64,000 bases of DNA from CAYLUN01 sp964386865 (GTDB taxonomy: Bacteria; Verrucomicrobiota; Kiritimatiellia; RFP12; UBA1067), in the NCBI GenBank assembly GCA_964386865.1, contig CAYLUN010000022.1:1-64000 (forward strand), in the 5' to 3' direction. The position numbers and the translations under genes were made by a program. The notes beneath the pieces are model-generated. The model had not been told where the DNA came from, ran no database searches, and saw only the letters and a list, made by a program, of their open reading frames with translations. Position 1 is the first letter of the stretch; every line of letters begins with the position of its first letter. This document shows positions 16,325 to 24,540 of this stretch, piece after piece.

Positions 16325-18997
16325 ATGCGGCACGCGTTCAGGCGAGTTGTCTTTGTGGTTGCTGTGGCTGGGGCGCTTGTGGCGCGCTCGAGCGGCGGCA
16401 CGGCGGAGGAGGCGCTTGGGCTGGCGGCGCGGACGCTGGCCTACGTCGAGCGTTCGGCCGCGCGACCGGAGCTGTCCGCGGAGCTTGCGGGCCTGGCCGC
16501 GCAGCTGCCGCAGGCGCAGGGGGGCGACGGGCGGGCCGCGCTGGAGAAAGAGATCCGCGCGCTGCGCAGGCGCATCCTGTTCTCGCACCCTGACTTGGCC
16601 TTTGAGCGGCTGCTGGCGTGCCAGCGCACCTTGCCCTACTCCTGCAACGCGCACATGGTGGATCAGTATCCCGGGCGCTACGCTCGGCCTGGCCCGGGGC
16701 TCGTGGTCATCGAGAATTGGAAGGAGTCGCCGCGCAAGGTCGAGCCGCTGAAAGGCAAGTTGCCCGCCGGCTCCGTGCTCAGCCCGGACCTGCATTGGGG
16801 CGGCGACCGCGTGCTGTTCGCCTTCTGCGACGTCACGGCGGCGCGGCCTCCGGCGGCGGAGGGCGTGGTGGTTCCGACGCTGGCCGAGATGGCGAAGCGC
16901 GGCAAGAGCGAGTGCGGTAACGCGGTGCGCGCGCTGGATCCGCAGAACCCCTGTTTCGCCGACGCGGCCAAGGGCTACGACGTGAACCCGACCGCGCACC
17001 TGCGCTATTTCGTCTGGGAGGCGGCTGTCGACGGCTCCTGGGTGCGGCAGCTGACCGGCACGCCGCGCGACCCGTTGGAGACCTGGTGCGGGCGCCAGAC
17101 GGCGCTGGTGGAGGACGTCGACCCGTGCTATCTGCCGGACGGCGGCTTCGCCTTCACGTCGACCCGCTGCCAGGGCTTTGGGCGCTGCCACTGGGGGCGT
17201 TACGCGCCGTCGTTCCTGCTCTATCGGGCCGACGGGGATGGCTCGAACATCCGCCAGCTTTCCTACGGCGAGTCGAACGAGTGGGAGCCTTCGGTGCTGA
17301 ATGACGGGCGGCTGGTCTACACGCGCTGGGACTGCGTTAACCGCAACGAGATGTGGCTGCAGAGCCTGTGGACGACCAATCCGGACGGTACGGGAACCGC
17401 GCACTTCTACGGTAACAACACGCGCCACCACTGCATCCAGACCGAGGCGCGGGCGATCCCCGGCACGCACGTGGTGATCGCGACAGCGGCGGCACACCAC
17501 TTCATTACGGCGGGGTCGCTGATCGCCATCGACACGCACACGGGCGAGGACGGCCCGGCGCCGCTTACGCGCGTGACGCCGGAGGTCGCGTGGCCCGAGT
17601 CCGAGAAGTGGGATCTGCCGGGGTGCTACGCGAATCCGTTCCCGCTGAACGACACGCTCTTTCTGGCGGCCTTTTCGCCGGACAAGGTGGAGTGGAGGGG
17701 CGCGAACGGCGAGTGCCACGGCTCGTGGCCGCGGGCTAGCGCGTTCGGGGTGTGGCTGGTGGACACGCTCGGCGGGCGCGAGCTGATCTACCAGGACTCG
17801 GCGATCGGAACCTTTTCGCCGATGCCGCTGCGCAAGCGCCCTCGCCCGCCCGTCATCCCCTCGCGGCTGCCGCCGCGCGGGGACGCGCCCGACAGTGGCG
17901 TGTGTGATGTGCAGAACGTGTACGACTGTCGCGAGCCGCTCGAAAAGGGCTCGGTCAAGTTCCTTCGGCTCAACCAGATCCTGGGCCAGCCGACGGCGGA
18001 GAAGGCCGTCCGCAGCAGCGTGTTCACCGAGCTGCCCAAGCGGCCGCTCGGCGTCGTGCCCGTGGCGGCGGACGGTTCCGCGACGTTCCGGATTCCGGCC
18101 GGCATGCCGATCCAGCTGCAGGCGCTGGACGCGGACGGGCAGGCGGTGATGACCATGCGGTCGTTCATCTACGCGCACGGCGGCGAAAGGGTCGGCTGCG
18201 CAGGTTGCCACGAGAACAAGACCCGGAGCGTGCCGCCGCAGGTGGCCAAGGCGAGGGACGTCGCCGTGCCTCGGCCGGCGCCCGCGCTGGACTACGCGGG
18301 CGGGTTCAGCTTCATGCGGACGGTACAGCCGGTGCTCGACCACCACTGCATCCGCTGCCACGGGCTGGGCGACATGGCGGAGACGTGCCCGAAGCTGATT
18401 GGGCCGGCCGCGTACGGCGAGCTGATCAAGCGCAAGATGGTGCGGCAGGCCGAGTGGTACAAGGAGTCGGATGCCAGCAGGCCCAAGGACTACTTTGCCG
18501 TGGTGAGCCCGCTCACCGCGTTGCTGCGAAAGGGCCATGAGGGTGTGGTTCTGTCGAAGGCGGACTGGGAAGCGCTGATCGTCTGGATGGATCTGAATGC
18601 GCCCCAGTACGGCGACTACGGCTTCAACCGGGAGGAGCAGCGCGAGGCCGACCCTGCGGGCGAGCGGCGCCTGCGGGCTGCCGTCGAGGCGCGCTATGGC
18701 AAGTCGGTCGCGGCGCAGCCGTTTCACGCGCTGGTCAACGTGGGCGCGCCGGAAAAGAGCCGCGTGCTGCTGATGGCCCTGCCGGAGTCGGCGGGCGGGT
18801 GGGGGCACGAGGAAGACGGCTTCGCTGGCACCGACGACCCGACCTACCGGGCGCTCCTGACGCTGGTGCGGCAGGCGATCAAGCCCGCTGCGTTTCAGGA
18901 CGTCTGCGGCACCTGCGGGCGCGGCCCGGCGTGCGTGTGCCAGAGCTGCTGGGTGTGGATGGGGCGCTTCAACGCGCCCGCAGGCGAAGCAGAGTAG
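16325..18997 (+). CDS. HzsA-related diheme protein with beta-propeller (not a genuine hydrazine synthase)
   Basis: 890 residues from the ATG at 16325 (a GTG at 16322 is also possible); GGAAGG lies just upstream. A signal peptide is followed by a helical part, then a propeller with SPDLHWGGDRVLFAFCD, GGFAFTSTRC and NEWEPSVLNDGRLVYTRWD, as in the alpha subunit of hydrazine synthase and its many PVC relatives. Two c-type haem sites follow: CAGCH (625-629) and CIRCH (675-679). A further cysteine cluster, CGTC and CVCQSC, ends the protein. It is exported and should be haem-loaded by a cytochrome c maturation system. No other hydrazine synthase subunits are near, and PVC genomes carry many such relatives of unknown reaction. 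Confidence 0.8.
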   Translation: MRHAFRRVVFVVAVAGALVARSSGGTAEEALGLAARTLAYVERSAARPELSAELAGLAAQLPQAQGGDGRAALEKEIRALRRRILFSHPDLAFERLLACQRTLPYSCNAHMVDQYPGRYARPGPGLVVIENWKESPRKVEPLKGKLPAGSVLSPDLHWGGDRVLFAFCDVTAARPPAAEGVVVPTLAEMAKRGKSECGNAVRALDPQNPCFADAAKGYDVNPTAHLRYFVWEAAVDGSWVRQLTGTPRDPLETWCGRQTALVEDVDPCYLPDGGFAFTSTRCQGFGRCHWGRYAPSFLLYRADGDGSNIRQLSYGESNEWEPSVLNDGRLVYTRWDCVNRNEMWLQSLWTTNPDGTGTAHFYGNNTRHHCIQTEARAIPGTHVVIATAAAHHFITAGSLIAIDTHTGEDGPAPLTRVTPEVAWPESEKWDLPGCYANPFPLNDTLFLAAFSPDKVEWRGANGECHGSWPRASAFGVWLVDTLGGRELIYQDSAIGTFSPMPLRKRPRPPVIPSRLPPRGDAPDSGVCDVQNVYDCREPLEKGSVKFLRLNQILGQPTAEKAVRSSVFTELPKRPLGVVPVAADGSATFRIPAGMPIQLQALDADGQAVMTMRSFIYAHGGERVGCAGCHENKTRSVPPQVAKARDVAVPRPAPALDYAGGFSFMRTVQPVLDHHCIRCHGLGDMAETCPKLIGPAAYGELIKRKMVRQAEWYKESDASRPKDYFAVVSPLTALLRKGHEGVVLSKADWEALIVWMDLNAPQYGDYGFNREEQREADPAGERRLRAAVEARYGKSVAAQPFHALVNVGAPEKSRVLLMALPESAGGWGHEEDGFAGTDDPTYRALLTLVRQAIKPAAFQDVCGTCGRGPACVCQSCWVWMGRFNAPAGEAE

Positions 18998-19067
18998 ACC
19001 GCCGCGCGGTGCGCGCAGGCGTGACGCTGACGGGCCGGCGTCCGCGGACGGCGCGGGGCCGCCGCCC

Positions 19068-21356
19068 TTAGCGTCCCGGGCTGCCGCGCAAGTAGAGGAC
19101 GGGGCGCTCCAGCGGGGCCACCTTCAGCTCCGGGCCGCCGGGCGGGCGGTCGATGAGGATGTGCCACAGCCGCGGGTCGGTGCTGCCGTCGCGGTGGCTG
19201 AGACTTTTGGACCCGATCTTGGTGGGGCCGTCCACGCCGTTGGCCAGCAGGAAGTTGGGCGTGCGCTCGAACAGGTAGAGCGACGCGTCAGGCCGGCCTT
19301 TGCCGTTGCCGCCGTGGCCGAACACGCGGATCTGGTCGCAGTCGCAAAACGTCAGCATCGGGTCGTTGCCCTCGTACTTGCAGCCGAAGAAGTCCACACG
19401 CTTCGCGCCGCGCAGCTGGCTGGTCACCTGCTGCACGCTGAACTGGTAGAAGCGCAGCGGCCCCGGCGCGCCGTCCACGAGCAGGCGCGCGCTGGCGTTG
19501 CGGAAATTGTACCAGTTGCCGCCCCCGTGGTCGCTGATCACGACGGGCGCGGGCGCGACAGCCTGGCGCCCCTGGATCTCCACGCCGCGGAAGAGCGACG
19601 CGCCGCCGCAGCGCCAGTGCAGGGACTGGGCGCCGGCCACGCTCGCAGGCGTGTAGAGGCCGAGGAAGGCGAGGGTGGTCGCGGCGTCGGCGGTGTCCGC
19701 CGTGCGGACCAGCGGGGCGGGGTGCTCCGGGTCTGCGAAGGCGCCGGATTGGGCCGCAACGAGCAGCGACATCGTCTGTCCGACGCCGATCAGCTTCGTG
19801 CGCGGCTTCAGGCTCAGCGTCCGCGTAAGCAAATAGCAGCCTTTCGGCAGAAACACGATTTCGCTCGCGTCGACCGCCCGCTGGAGCGCATCGGTGTCGT
19901 CGGTGCGGCCGTCGCCCGTCGCCGAGTAGGGCGCATCTTTGACGTTCGCCGCGCCGCTCGACTCGAAGCCGGGGAACGGCGACGGCCACAGATGGCGGGA
20001 TCGGAGGTCGGCGGGCGGCGTGCCGCCGGGCTCGACTTCGCAGACGCGCTCCACGCTCGCGCCGTTCGCGTAGACGGGGTAGCGATAAGTGGCCCCCTGG
20101 TTTTCGCGCGGGGCGCACGGCTGGGCGTACCGGCGCACGTGCAGCCAGCCACCGGCGCCGGGCAGCACGGTTTTTCGCGCGGGGTCTGCGAGCACCTGCG
20201 TGGCGTTGCGCACGTAAACGCGGTCGAGGTAGACGCCGCAGTCGGAATCCACGGCGACGCGCGCGGGGCGTGCCAGCGCGGTGTCGCCGAAATCGATCAC
20301 GCTGTCGACGAGCGTCAGCTGGCCGTGGTTGGCCTGCAGGCCCCGCCCGATTTGAACGGGAGGCCCCGCGCAGCGGTCCGCGCCGATCTTCAGCCCGACG
20401 GCGACGAGCGTCTGCCGGCTCGTGCTGCGGATGGCCGCCTCGGTCTGTCCGGCCAGCGTGAAGCCGGTGATGACGGGCGTGGGCTGCGTGCCTGACAGGT
20501 AGCCGGTGAAGTCCAGCCCCACGCGCCCGCCGATGACGGTCACGTCGGCGCTGCTGCCTCCCGAGCCAATGCCGCCTTGAATGCCGGTGTGGCCGTGCGT
20601 GGCGTCGATGGCGCACTCCTCGACGGCCGAGCCTTCAGCGGCTTGGTGCCGCAGCGCGATGGCGCCAGGGTTGCCCTCGCCGATGGTGATGTCCAGGTTC
20701 ACCAGCATTTGGTTCATGCCGATGTTGGGCTGCTCGACCTCGGGCGGCAGGCCGTCGGTGACGCGGTCGGCGGTCGTGGGGTTGGCGTAGCCGCGTGACC
20801 AGAAATAGACGAAAACCTTCGGCCTTTCGGGGTCGCCGAAGCCGGCGGAGCGCGGCGCGAGCACCAGGCGCGGGCGCTGCGGGCCGGCCCGCGAGCCGAC
20901 GAGCATGTTCGGGAAGCGGTTGCCGCCGAAGGTGCGGCCGTTGGCGCGCGTGTAGAGCTGTTGCGCGCAGCTGAGGGTGTCCGAAAGCAGGTAGGTGCCG
21001 GGCGGGAAGAAGCAGGCCATCTGGTGGTCGCGCGCGAACGTGACGGCGGCCTGGATCGCCCCGGTGGCATCGCGTGCGCCCGTCGGATCGGCGCTGAAGG
21101 GCTTGCCGGTCACGTCGACGAAGCCGAGCGCGGCGAGCCGCTGGTTTCCGAGCTCCGGAGGAACCGCGAGACTGAGCAGGTCTGGGAACGGGTCGCGGAT
21201 CGTCGGGTGCGCGTAGCGCAGGTAGGTGTCGTCGGACTCGGTGCCCTTGACCTCGGAGCGGCTTTTGGGGCGCTCGGGCGCGGCCGAGCAGTGGAGCGCG
21301 GCGAGCGCAGCAAGCAGGCATCGAATGGGGGGCAGCGGGTGTGCGGTCACGTACAT
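19068..21356 (-). CDS. Secreted GH55-like protein with two pectate-lyase-3 beta-helices
   Basis: 762 residues from the ATG at 21356 (GAGGAG six bases upstream), which begins a signal peptide. Two copies of the pectate-lyase-3 opening are visible: DPTGARDATGAIQAAV with FFPPGTYLLSDTL (about 65-130), and GDGRTDDTDALQRAV with VFLPKGCYLLTRTL (about 480-530). Two side-by-side right-handed beta-helices of this kind are the hallmark of GH55 (exo-beta-1,3-glucanase) and related proteins. The target glycan is not certain. It is transcribed away from the oxidoreductase gene at 21555, each with its own promoter. Confidence 0.8.
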   Translation of the reverse strand: MYVTAHPLPPIRCLLAALAALHCSAAPERPKSRSEVKGTESDDTYLRYAHPTIRDPFPDLLSLAVPPELGNQRLAALGFVDVTGKPFSADPTGARDATGAIQAAVTFARDHQMACFFPPGTYLLSDTLSCAQQLYTRANGRTFGGNRFPNMLVGSRAGPQRPRLVLAPRSAGFGDPERPKVFVYFWSRGYANPTTADRVTDGLPPEVEQPNIGMNQMLVNLDITIGEGNPGAIALRHQAAEGSAVEECAIDATHGHTGIQGGIGSGGSSADVTVIGGRVGLDFTGYLSGTQPTPVITGFTLAGQTEAAIRSTSRQTLVAVGLKIGADRCAGPPVQIGRGLQANHGQLTLVDSVIDFGDTALARPARVAVDSDCGVYLDRVYVRNATQVLADPARKTVLPGAGGWLHVRRYAQPCAPRENQGATYRYPVYANGASVERVCEVEPGGTPPADLRSRHLWPSPFPGFESSGAANVKDAPYSATGDGRTDDTDALQRAVDASEIVFLPKGCYLLTRTLSLKPRTKLIGVGQTMSLLVAAQSGAFADPEHPAPLVRTADTADAATTLAFLGLYTPASVAGAQSLHWRCGGASLFRGVEIQGRQAVAPAPVVISDHGGGNWYNFRNASARLLVDGAPGPLRFYQFSVQQVTSQLRGAKRVDFFGCKYEGNDPMLTFCDCDQIRVFGHGGNGKGRPDASLYLFERTPNFLLANGVDGPTKIGSKSLSHRDGSTDPRLWHILIDRPPGGPELKVAPLERPVLYLRGSPGR

Positions 21357-21417
21357 AGAGGGCTCCTCGCGTCCGGCTGGCGCGTGCGTCGCGCGCCCGT
21401 GCTCTCCCTTCCCGGCT

Positions 21418-21446
21418 AGAATAGCAGAGCGGCATTGCTTGCGCAA
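21418..21446 (-). promoter_or_regulatory. Promoter of the GH55-like gene
   Basis: On the minus strand TTGCGC (21446-21441) is 17 bases from TATTCT (21423-21418), which is preceded by TGC as in extended -10 promoters. The -35 box overlaps a 12-bp palindrome. Confidence 0.6.
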
Positions 21447-21448
21447 GC
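21437..21448. promoter_or_regulatory. Perfect 12-bp palindrome between divergent promoters, possible operator
   Basis: GCTTGCGCAAGC reads the same on both strands. It covers the -35 box of the leftward promoter and lies just upstream of the -35 box of the rightward one, so a bound dimer could control both genes. Confidence 0.4.
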
Positions 21449-21464
21449 GGGCGAAGAATCGCGC

Positions 21465-21493
21465 TTGTTGGGGGCGGGCGGGTGCGCTATGCT
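21465..21493 (+). promoter_or_regulatory. Promoter of the oxidoreductase/isomerase pair
   Basis: TTGTTG (21465-21470) and TATGCT (21488-21493) are exactly 17 bases apart, about 61 bases before the ATG at 21555. Confidence 0.55.
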
Positions 21494-21554
21494 ATCAGCA
21501 ATGATATCAGTTCTGGCCATAGATGCAGGCCATGTAAAAACGGGGGAACAAAAA

Positions 21555-22916
21555 ATGAGTCAGGTTTCACGGCGCGAGTTTCTGCGCGGCGGTGCGGCGG
21601 CTGTGGGCGCGGTCTCGCTGGCGGGGTGTTCGAGCGTGTCGATCGCGAAAGCGTCCCGTTTTCGCAAAACCGGCGACAAGCTGAACATGGCGTTCGTCGG
21701 GTCGGGCGGACGGGGGGGCTCGAACCTCAAGGAGTTCTACGCGCTGGGCGAGCAAATCGTGGCCGTTTGCGACGTGGACCGCAACCGGCTCGACAACTCG
21801 GCGAAAGCGGTCAAGGAGCGCTGCCCGGACGTGCGGAAGTATCAGGACTTCCGCGAGCTGCTGGCGCAGGAGAAAGACTTGGACGCGGTGGTCGTCTCAA
21901 CGCCGGACCACATGCACGCGGCGGCGGCCATCGCGGCCATGAAGCAGGGCTGCCATGTCTATGTCGAGAAGCCGCTGGTGCGGACCGTGTGGGAGGTGCG
22001 GCGCTTCGAGGAGGTGGCGAAGGCGTGCGGCGTGATGACGCAGATGGGCAACCACGGCAACGGCACGGACGCGCAGCGCCGCAGGATCGAGCTGCTGCGG
22101 TCGGGCGTGCTGGGCGAGGTGTCCGAGATCCACGTGAACACGGACCGGCCGATCTGGCCTCAGGGGATGAGCCGGCCCGAGGGCAGCGACCCGGTCCCGC
22201 CGGAGTTGGCGTGGGACTGCTGGCTGGGCGTCGCGCCGGAGCGGCCGTTCAAGAAAGACGTCTACCACGGGTTCAAGTGGCGCGGCTGGTTCGATTTCGG
22301 GACGGGCGCGATGGGCGACATCGCCTGCCACGCGATGAGCTTCTTCTGGCGCGGCCTCAGGCTGGGCGAGGTGGTCTCGGCTGAAACCGTGAAGACGACG
22401 CAGAAGTTTCCTGAGACCTTCCCCTGCGCGACGACGGTCCGGTTGCTGGTGCGGGCCGAGGGGCAGAGTCGTCCGGTGGCGGTGTATTGGTACGACGGCA
22501 AAACGCAGCCGGGCCCGGAGGTGTGCCCCAAGGCGGTGGCCACGTGGGGCAGCATGCCGGGCGGCGTGACGCTGATCGGCGACCAGGCGATCATCTGCAA
22601 CGACGCGATCTGCCTGAAGGACGAGCCCAAGTTCCGCGGGCTCGCGCAGCACGCCGCGACGAAGGACATTCCTGTGAGCCTGCCGCGCGTGAAGAGCCAC
22701 CACTGGGAATTCGCGGAGTCGATCCGCGGGGGCGCGAAGCCGTTCTCCCACATCGACCACTCGGTGCCGATGACGGAGGCCGTGCTGTTGGGCTGCATTT
22801 CGCAGCAGGTGGCGGGCGAGCTGACGTGGGACGCGAAACGGTGCCGGTTCGCGAACAGCGACGAGGCGAACAAACTCGTAAAGCCTCACGTTCGCGACGG
22901 GTGGGCGATCGGCTAG
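21555..22916 (+). CDS. Tat-exported lipoprotein-type Gfo/Idh/MocA oxidoreductase
   Basis: 453 residues from the ATG at 21555, with GGGGGA seven bases upstream. The leader has twin arginines (SRREFLRGG, Arg6-Arg7) and ends in a lipobox SLAGC, so Cys25 would be lipidated after Tat export. The NAD(P) domain has VGSGGRGGS, CDVDRNRL and STPDHMH, and the cofactor-domain EKP is intact in YVEKPLVRT. The C-terminal domain carries FDFGTGAMGDIACHAM. It oxidises, reduces or isomerises a sugar in the periplasm. The isomerase gene follows after 53 bases and has the same export route, indicating a two-enzyme extracytoplasmic pathway. Confidence 0.92.
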   Translation: MSQVSRREFLRGGAAAVGAVSLAGCSSVSIAKASRFRKTGDKLNMAFVGSGGRGGSNLKEFYALGEQIVAVCDVDRNRLDNSAKAVKERCPDVRKYQDFRELLAQEKDLDAVVVSTPDHMHAAAAIAAMKQGCHVYVEKPLVRTVWEVRRFEEVAKACGVMTQMGNHGNGTDAQRRRIELLRSGVLGEVSEIHVNTDRPIWPQGMSRPEGSDPVPPELAWDCWLGVAPERPFKKDVYHGFKWRGWFDFGTGAMGDIACHAMSFFWRGLRLGEVVSAETVKTTQKFPETFPCATTVRLLVRAEGQSRPVAVYWYDGKTQPGPEVCPKAVATWGSMPGGVTLIGDQAIICNDAICLKDEPKFRGLAQHAATKDIPVSLPRVKSHHWEFAESIRGGAKPFSHIDHSVPMTEAVLLGCISQQVAGELTWDAKRCRFANSDEANKLVKPHVRDGWAIG

Positions 22917-22969
22917 GCGGATGGTTTCAGGCTGTAGGCTGTGGGATGAAGGCTGAAAGGAAACAGGCG
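22917..22969 (+). repeat. Micro-repeat of GGCTG-type heptamers in the intergenic gap
   Basis: The 53 bases between the oxidoreductase and isomerase genes contain several near-copies of a short unit (GGCTGTA, GGCTGTG, GGCTGAA) in direct order at about 22930-22958. It resembles short tandem arrays scattered in intergenic DNA of several PVC bacteria (recalled, not checked). The isomerase ribosome site AAAGGAAA overlaps its end. Confidence 0.4.
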
Positions 22970-23812
22970 ATGAACACACGTAGGCAGTTTATGGTGAAGG
23001 CGGGGCTCGCGTGCGCGAGCCTGGCGGCGTTGCGGGGCAGCGCCGGGGCGGTTGCTGGGACAAAGAAGATCCCGGTGGGGATCCAGCTCTATTCGTTCCG
23101 CAAGCAAGGGGAGAAAGACTTCGCTGGTATCATCAAAAAGGCGGCGGAGATCGGCTTCTCGGGCGTGGAGTTCGCCGGCTACGGGCCGTACGGCGACAAG
23201 CCGGCGGAGCTGCGCAAGCTGCTCGACGACGCGGGCCTGAAGGCGTTCGGGACGCACACGGGGTACAGTCTGGTTATGCCCGAGCAGATCCAGAAGACGA
23301 TCGACTTCCACAAGACGATCGGCTGCCCGTACATCATTGTGCCGTGGATCGACCCCAAGCAGCTCGAGAGCAAGGACGGCTGCCAGAAGGCGGCTGAGAT
23401 TCTGACGCGGGCGAACGCGACCGCGCAGGCGGCCGGGCTGCACCTGGGGTATCACGCGCACGGCGGCGACTTTAAGAAGATCGACGGCGAGCGGACGGCG
23501 TGGGAGATGCTGTTCGACCTGACTCCGGCGTCGTTCGTCCACCAGATCGACCTGGGTAACTGCCTGGGCGGCGGGGGCGACCCGTACGCGCTGATTGAGC
23601 GGTATCCGGGGCGTTCGCTGAGCGTGCACCTGAAAGAGCACGGCGGGCCGAAGGGCGCGGTGTTCGGGCAGGGCGTGGTGGACTTCAAGCGGGCGATGGC
23701 GCTCTGCGAGAAGGTCGGCGGCACGGCCGTCTACATCATCGAGCACGAGAGCGACCCGGAGAACGCCTTCGTGACGGCGCAGCGCTGCCTCGACTACGTC
23801 AAGGCGCTGTAG
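22970..23812 (+). CDS. Tat-exported sugar phosphate isomerase/epimerase-like TIM barrel
   Basis: 280 residues from the ATG at 22970. The leader MNTRRQFMVKAG has twin arginines followed by a hydrophobic stretch. The xylose-isomerase-like TIM barrel shows GIQLYSFR, FSGVEFAGYGPYG, YHAHGGDF, QIDLGNC, VHLKEHG and IIEHES, which supply the metal-binding Glu, Asp and His residues of this superfamily. Its partner oxidoreductase lies upstream. Such pairs are common in PVC bacteria and probably process keto or inositol intermediates. The 3' end overlaps the convergent MarC gene by 14 bases. Confidence 0.9.
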   Translation: MNTRRQFMVKAGLACASLAALRGSAGAVAGTKKIPVGIQLYSFRKQGEKDFAGIIKKAAEIGFSGVEFAGYGPYGDKPAELRKLLDDAGLKAFGTHTGYSLVMPEQIQKTIDFHKTIGCPYIIVPWIDPKQLESKDGCQKAAEILTRANATAQAAGLHLGYHAHGGDFKKIDGERTAWEMLFDLTPASFVHQIDLGNCLGGGGDPYALIERYPGRSLSVHLKEHGGPKGAVFGQGVVDFKRAMALCEKVGGTAVYIIEHESDPENAFVTAQRCLDYVKAL

Positions 23813-24422
23813 CGTGCTGGGCGGCGATGAACCCGAGCGCGCCGTCCATGATCATCTGGGCCGCGAGCGCGGCGAGGATGATGCCGGTCAGCTTGCTCAG
23901 GATGTTGAGGCCGCGGTGGCCGATGCCGCGCTCGATCGCCGTGCCGAGCAGCAGCATGATGCCCACGCAGACCACGGCGAACAGCAGGGCGAGGCTGCCG
24001 ACGACCCTCTGGGTGACGTCGGCCAGCCCCGCGCCCATTACCAGCAGCGTGCCGGTGGTGGCCGGGCCGACGATGACCGGCATGGCGAGCGGCACGACGG
24101 CGATGTCGGCCTCCTGGTTGGCGTCAGGCGCGGCCTTGCGGCCCTGCACGAGGCCGACTGCCGAGAGGAAGAGCAGGGCGCCGACGCCGACCCGGAACGC
24201 GTTGAGGGTGATGCCGAAGAGCGCGAAGATCTGGTTGCCGAGGAAAAGCAGACCGAGGCAGAGCGCCGCCACGGCTATGCTGATCATGACCGCCAGCCGG
24301 CGCCGGCGGCGCTCCGTGTAGTCGCCGGTCATGCTCAGGAACATCGAGAGCGCGAAGAACGGCGTAAAAATGAAGAAGAATTTCAGCCAGACGGCGACAA
24401 AAAACTGAAGCTGTTCGTGCAT
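23799..24422 (-). CDS. MarC family integral membrane protein
   Basis: 207 residues with six hydrophobic segments. Family signatures are FFIFTPFFALSMFLSMTGDY, the AFRVGVGALLFLSAVGLVQG helix and the VPLAMPVIVGPATTGTLLV stretch. The family (UPF0056) is widespread in bacteria and its transport role is unresolved; the old link to multiple antibiotic resistance is not supported for this protein. The gene has a strong promoter that places the transcript start on the ATG. It overlaps the 3' end of the isomerase gene on the other strand. Confidence 0.92.
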   Translation of the reverse strand: MHEQLQFFVAVWLKFFFIFTPFFALSMFLSMTGDYTERRRRRLAVMISIAVAALCLGLLFLGNQIFALFGITLNAFRVGVGALLFLSAVGLVQGRKAAPDANQEADIAVVPLAMPVIVGPATTGTLLVMGAGLADVTQRVVGSLALLFAVVCVGIMLLLGTAIERGIGHRGLNILSKLTGIILAALAAQMIMDGALGFIAAQHATAP

Positions 24423-24428
24423 GCCTGT

Positions 24429-24457
24429 ACTGTAGCCAGAAGGGCGCGGGGTGTCAA
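24429..24457 (-). promoter_or_regulatory. Consensus promoter of the MarC gene, leaderless
   Basis: On the minus strand a perfect TTGACA (24457-24452) lies 17 bases from TACAGT (24434-24429). Only six bases separate the -10 box from the ATG at 24422, so the predicted transcript begins at the start codon, and no ribosome site fits. Confidence 0.7.
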
Positions 24458-24503
24458 TGGGCTGGCGAAACGCCCGGCGCGGCAGGATCAGGCGATTTCG
24501 GGG

Positions 24504-24532
24504 TTAGCGGGCGCGGCGGGATATGCTATACT
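24504..24532 (+). promoter_or_regulatory. Promoter of the MBL-fold gene, nearly leaderless
   Basis: TATACT (24527-24532) is followed after eight bases by the ATG at 24541. A weak -35 TTAGCG sits at 24504-24509, again with a 17-base spacer. No ribosome site is present. Confidence 0.45.
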
Positions 24533-24540
24533 GCACGCCG

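Noticed and set aside
16007..18808. Long open frame on the minus strand opposite the HzsA-like gene
   Set aside because: It is arginine- and proline-rich, lacks any domain, and mirrors a gene with clear motifs. High GC content removes stop codons from the antisense frame.
16325..18997. Evidence for anammox metabolism (hydrazine synthase)
   Set aside because: Only an alpha-subunit relative is present; beta/gamma subunits and hydrazine dehydrogenase are absent, and such relatives are common in non-anammox PVC bacteria.
19039..19050. 12-bp palindrome CGTCCGCGGACG between two convergent genes as a bidirectional terminator
   Set aside because: It has no loop or T tract on either side and could be chance in GC-rich DNA.
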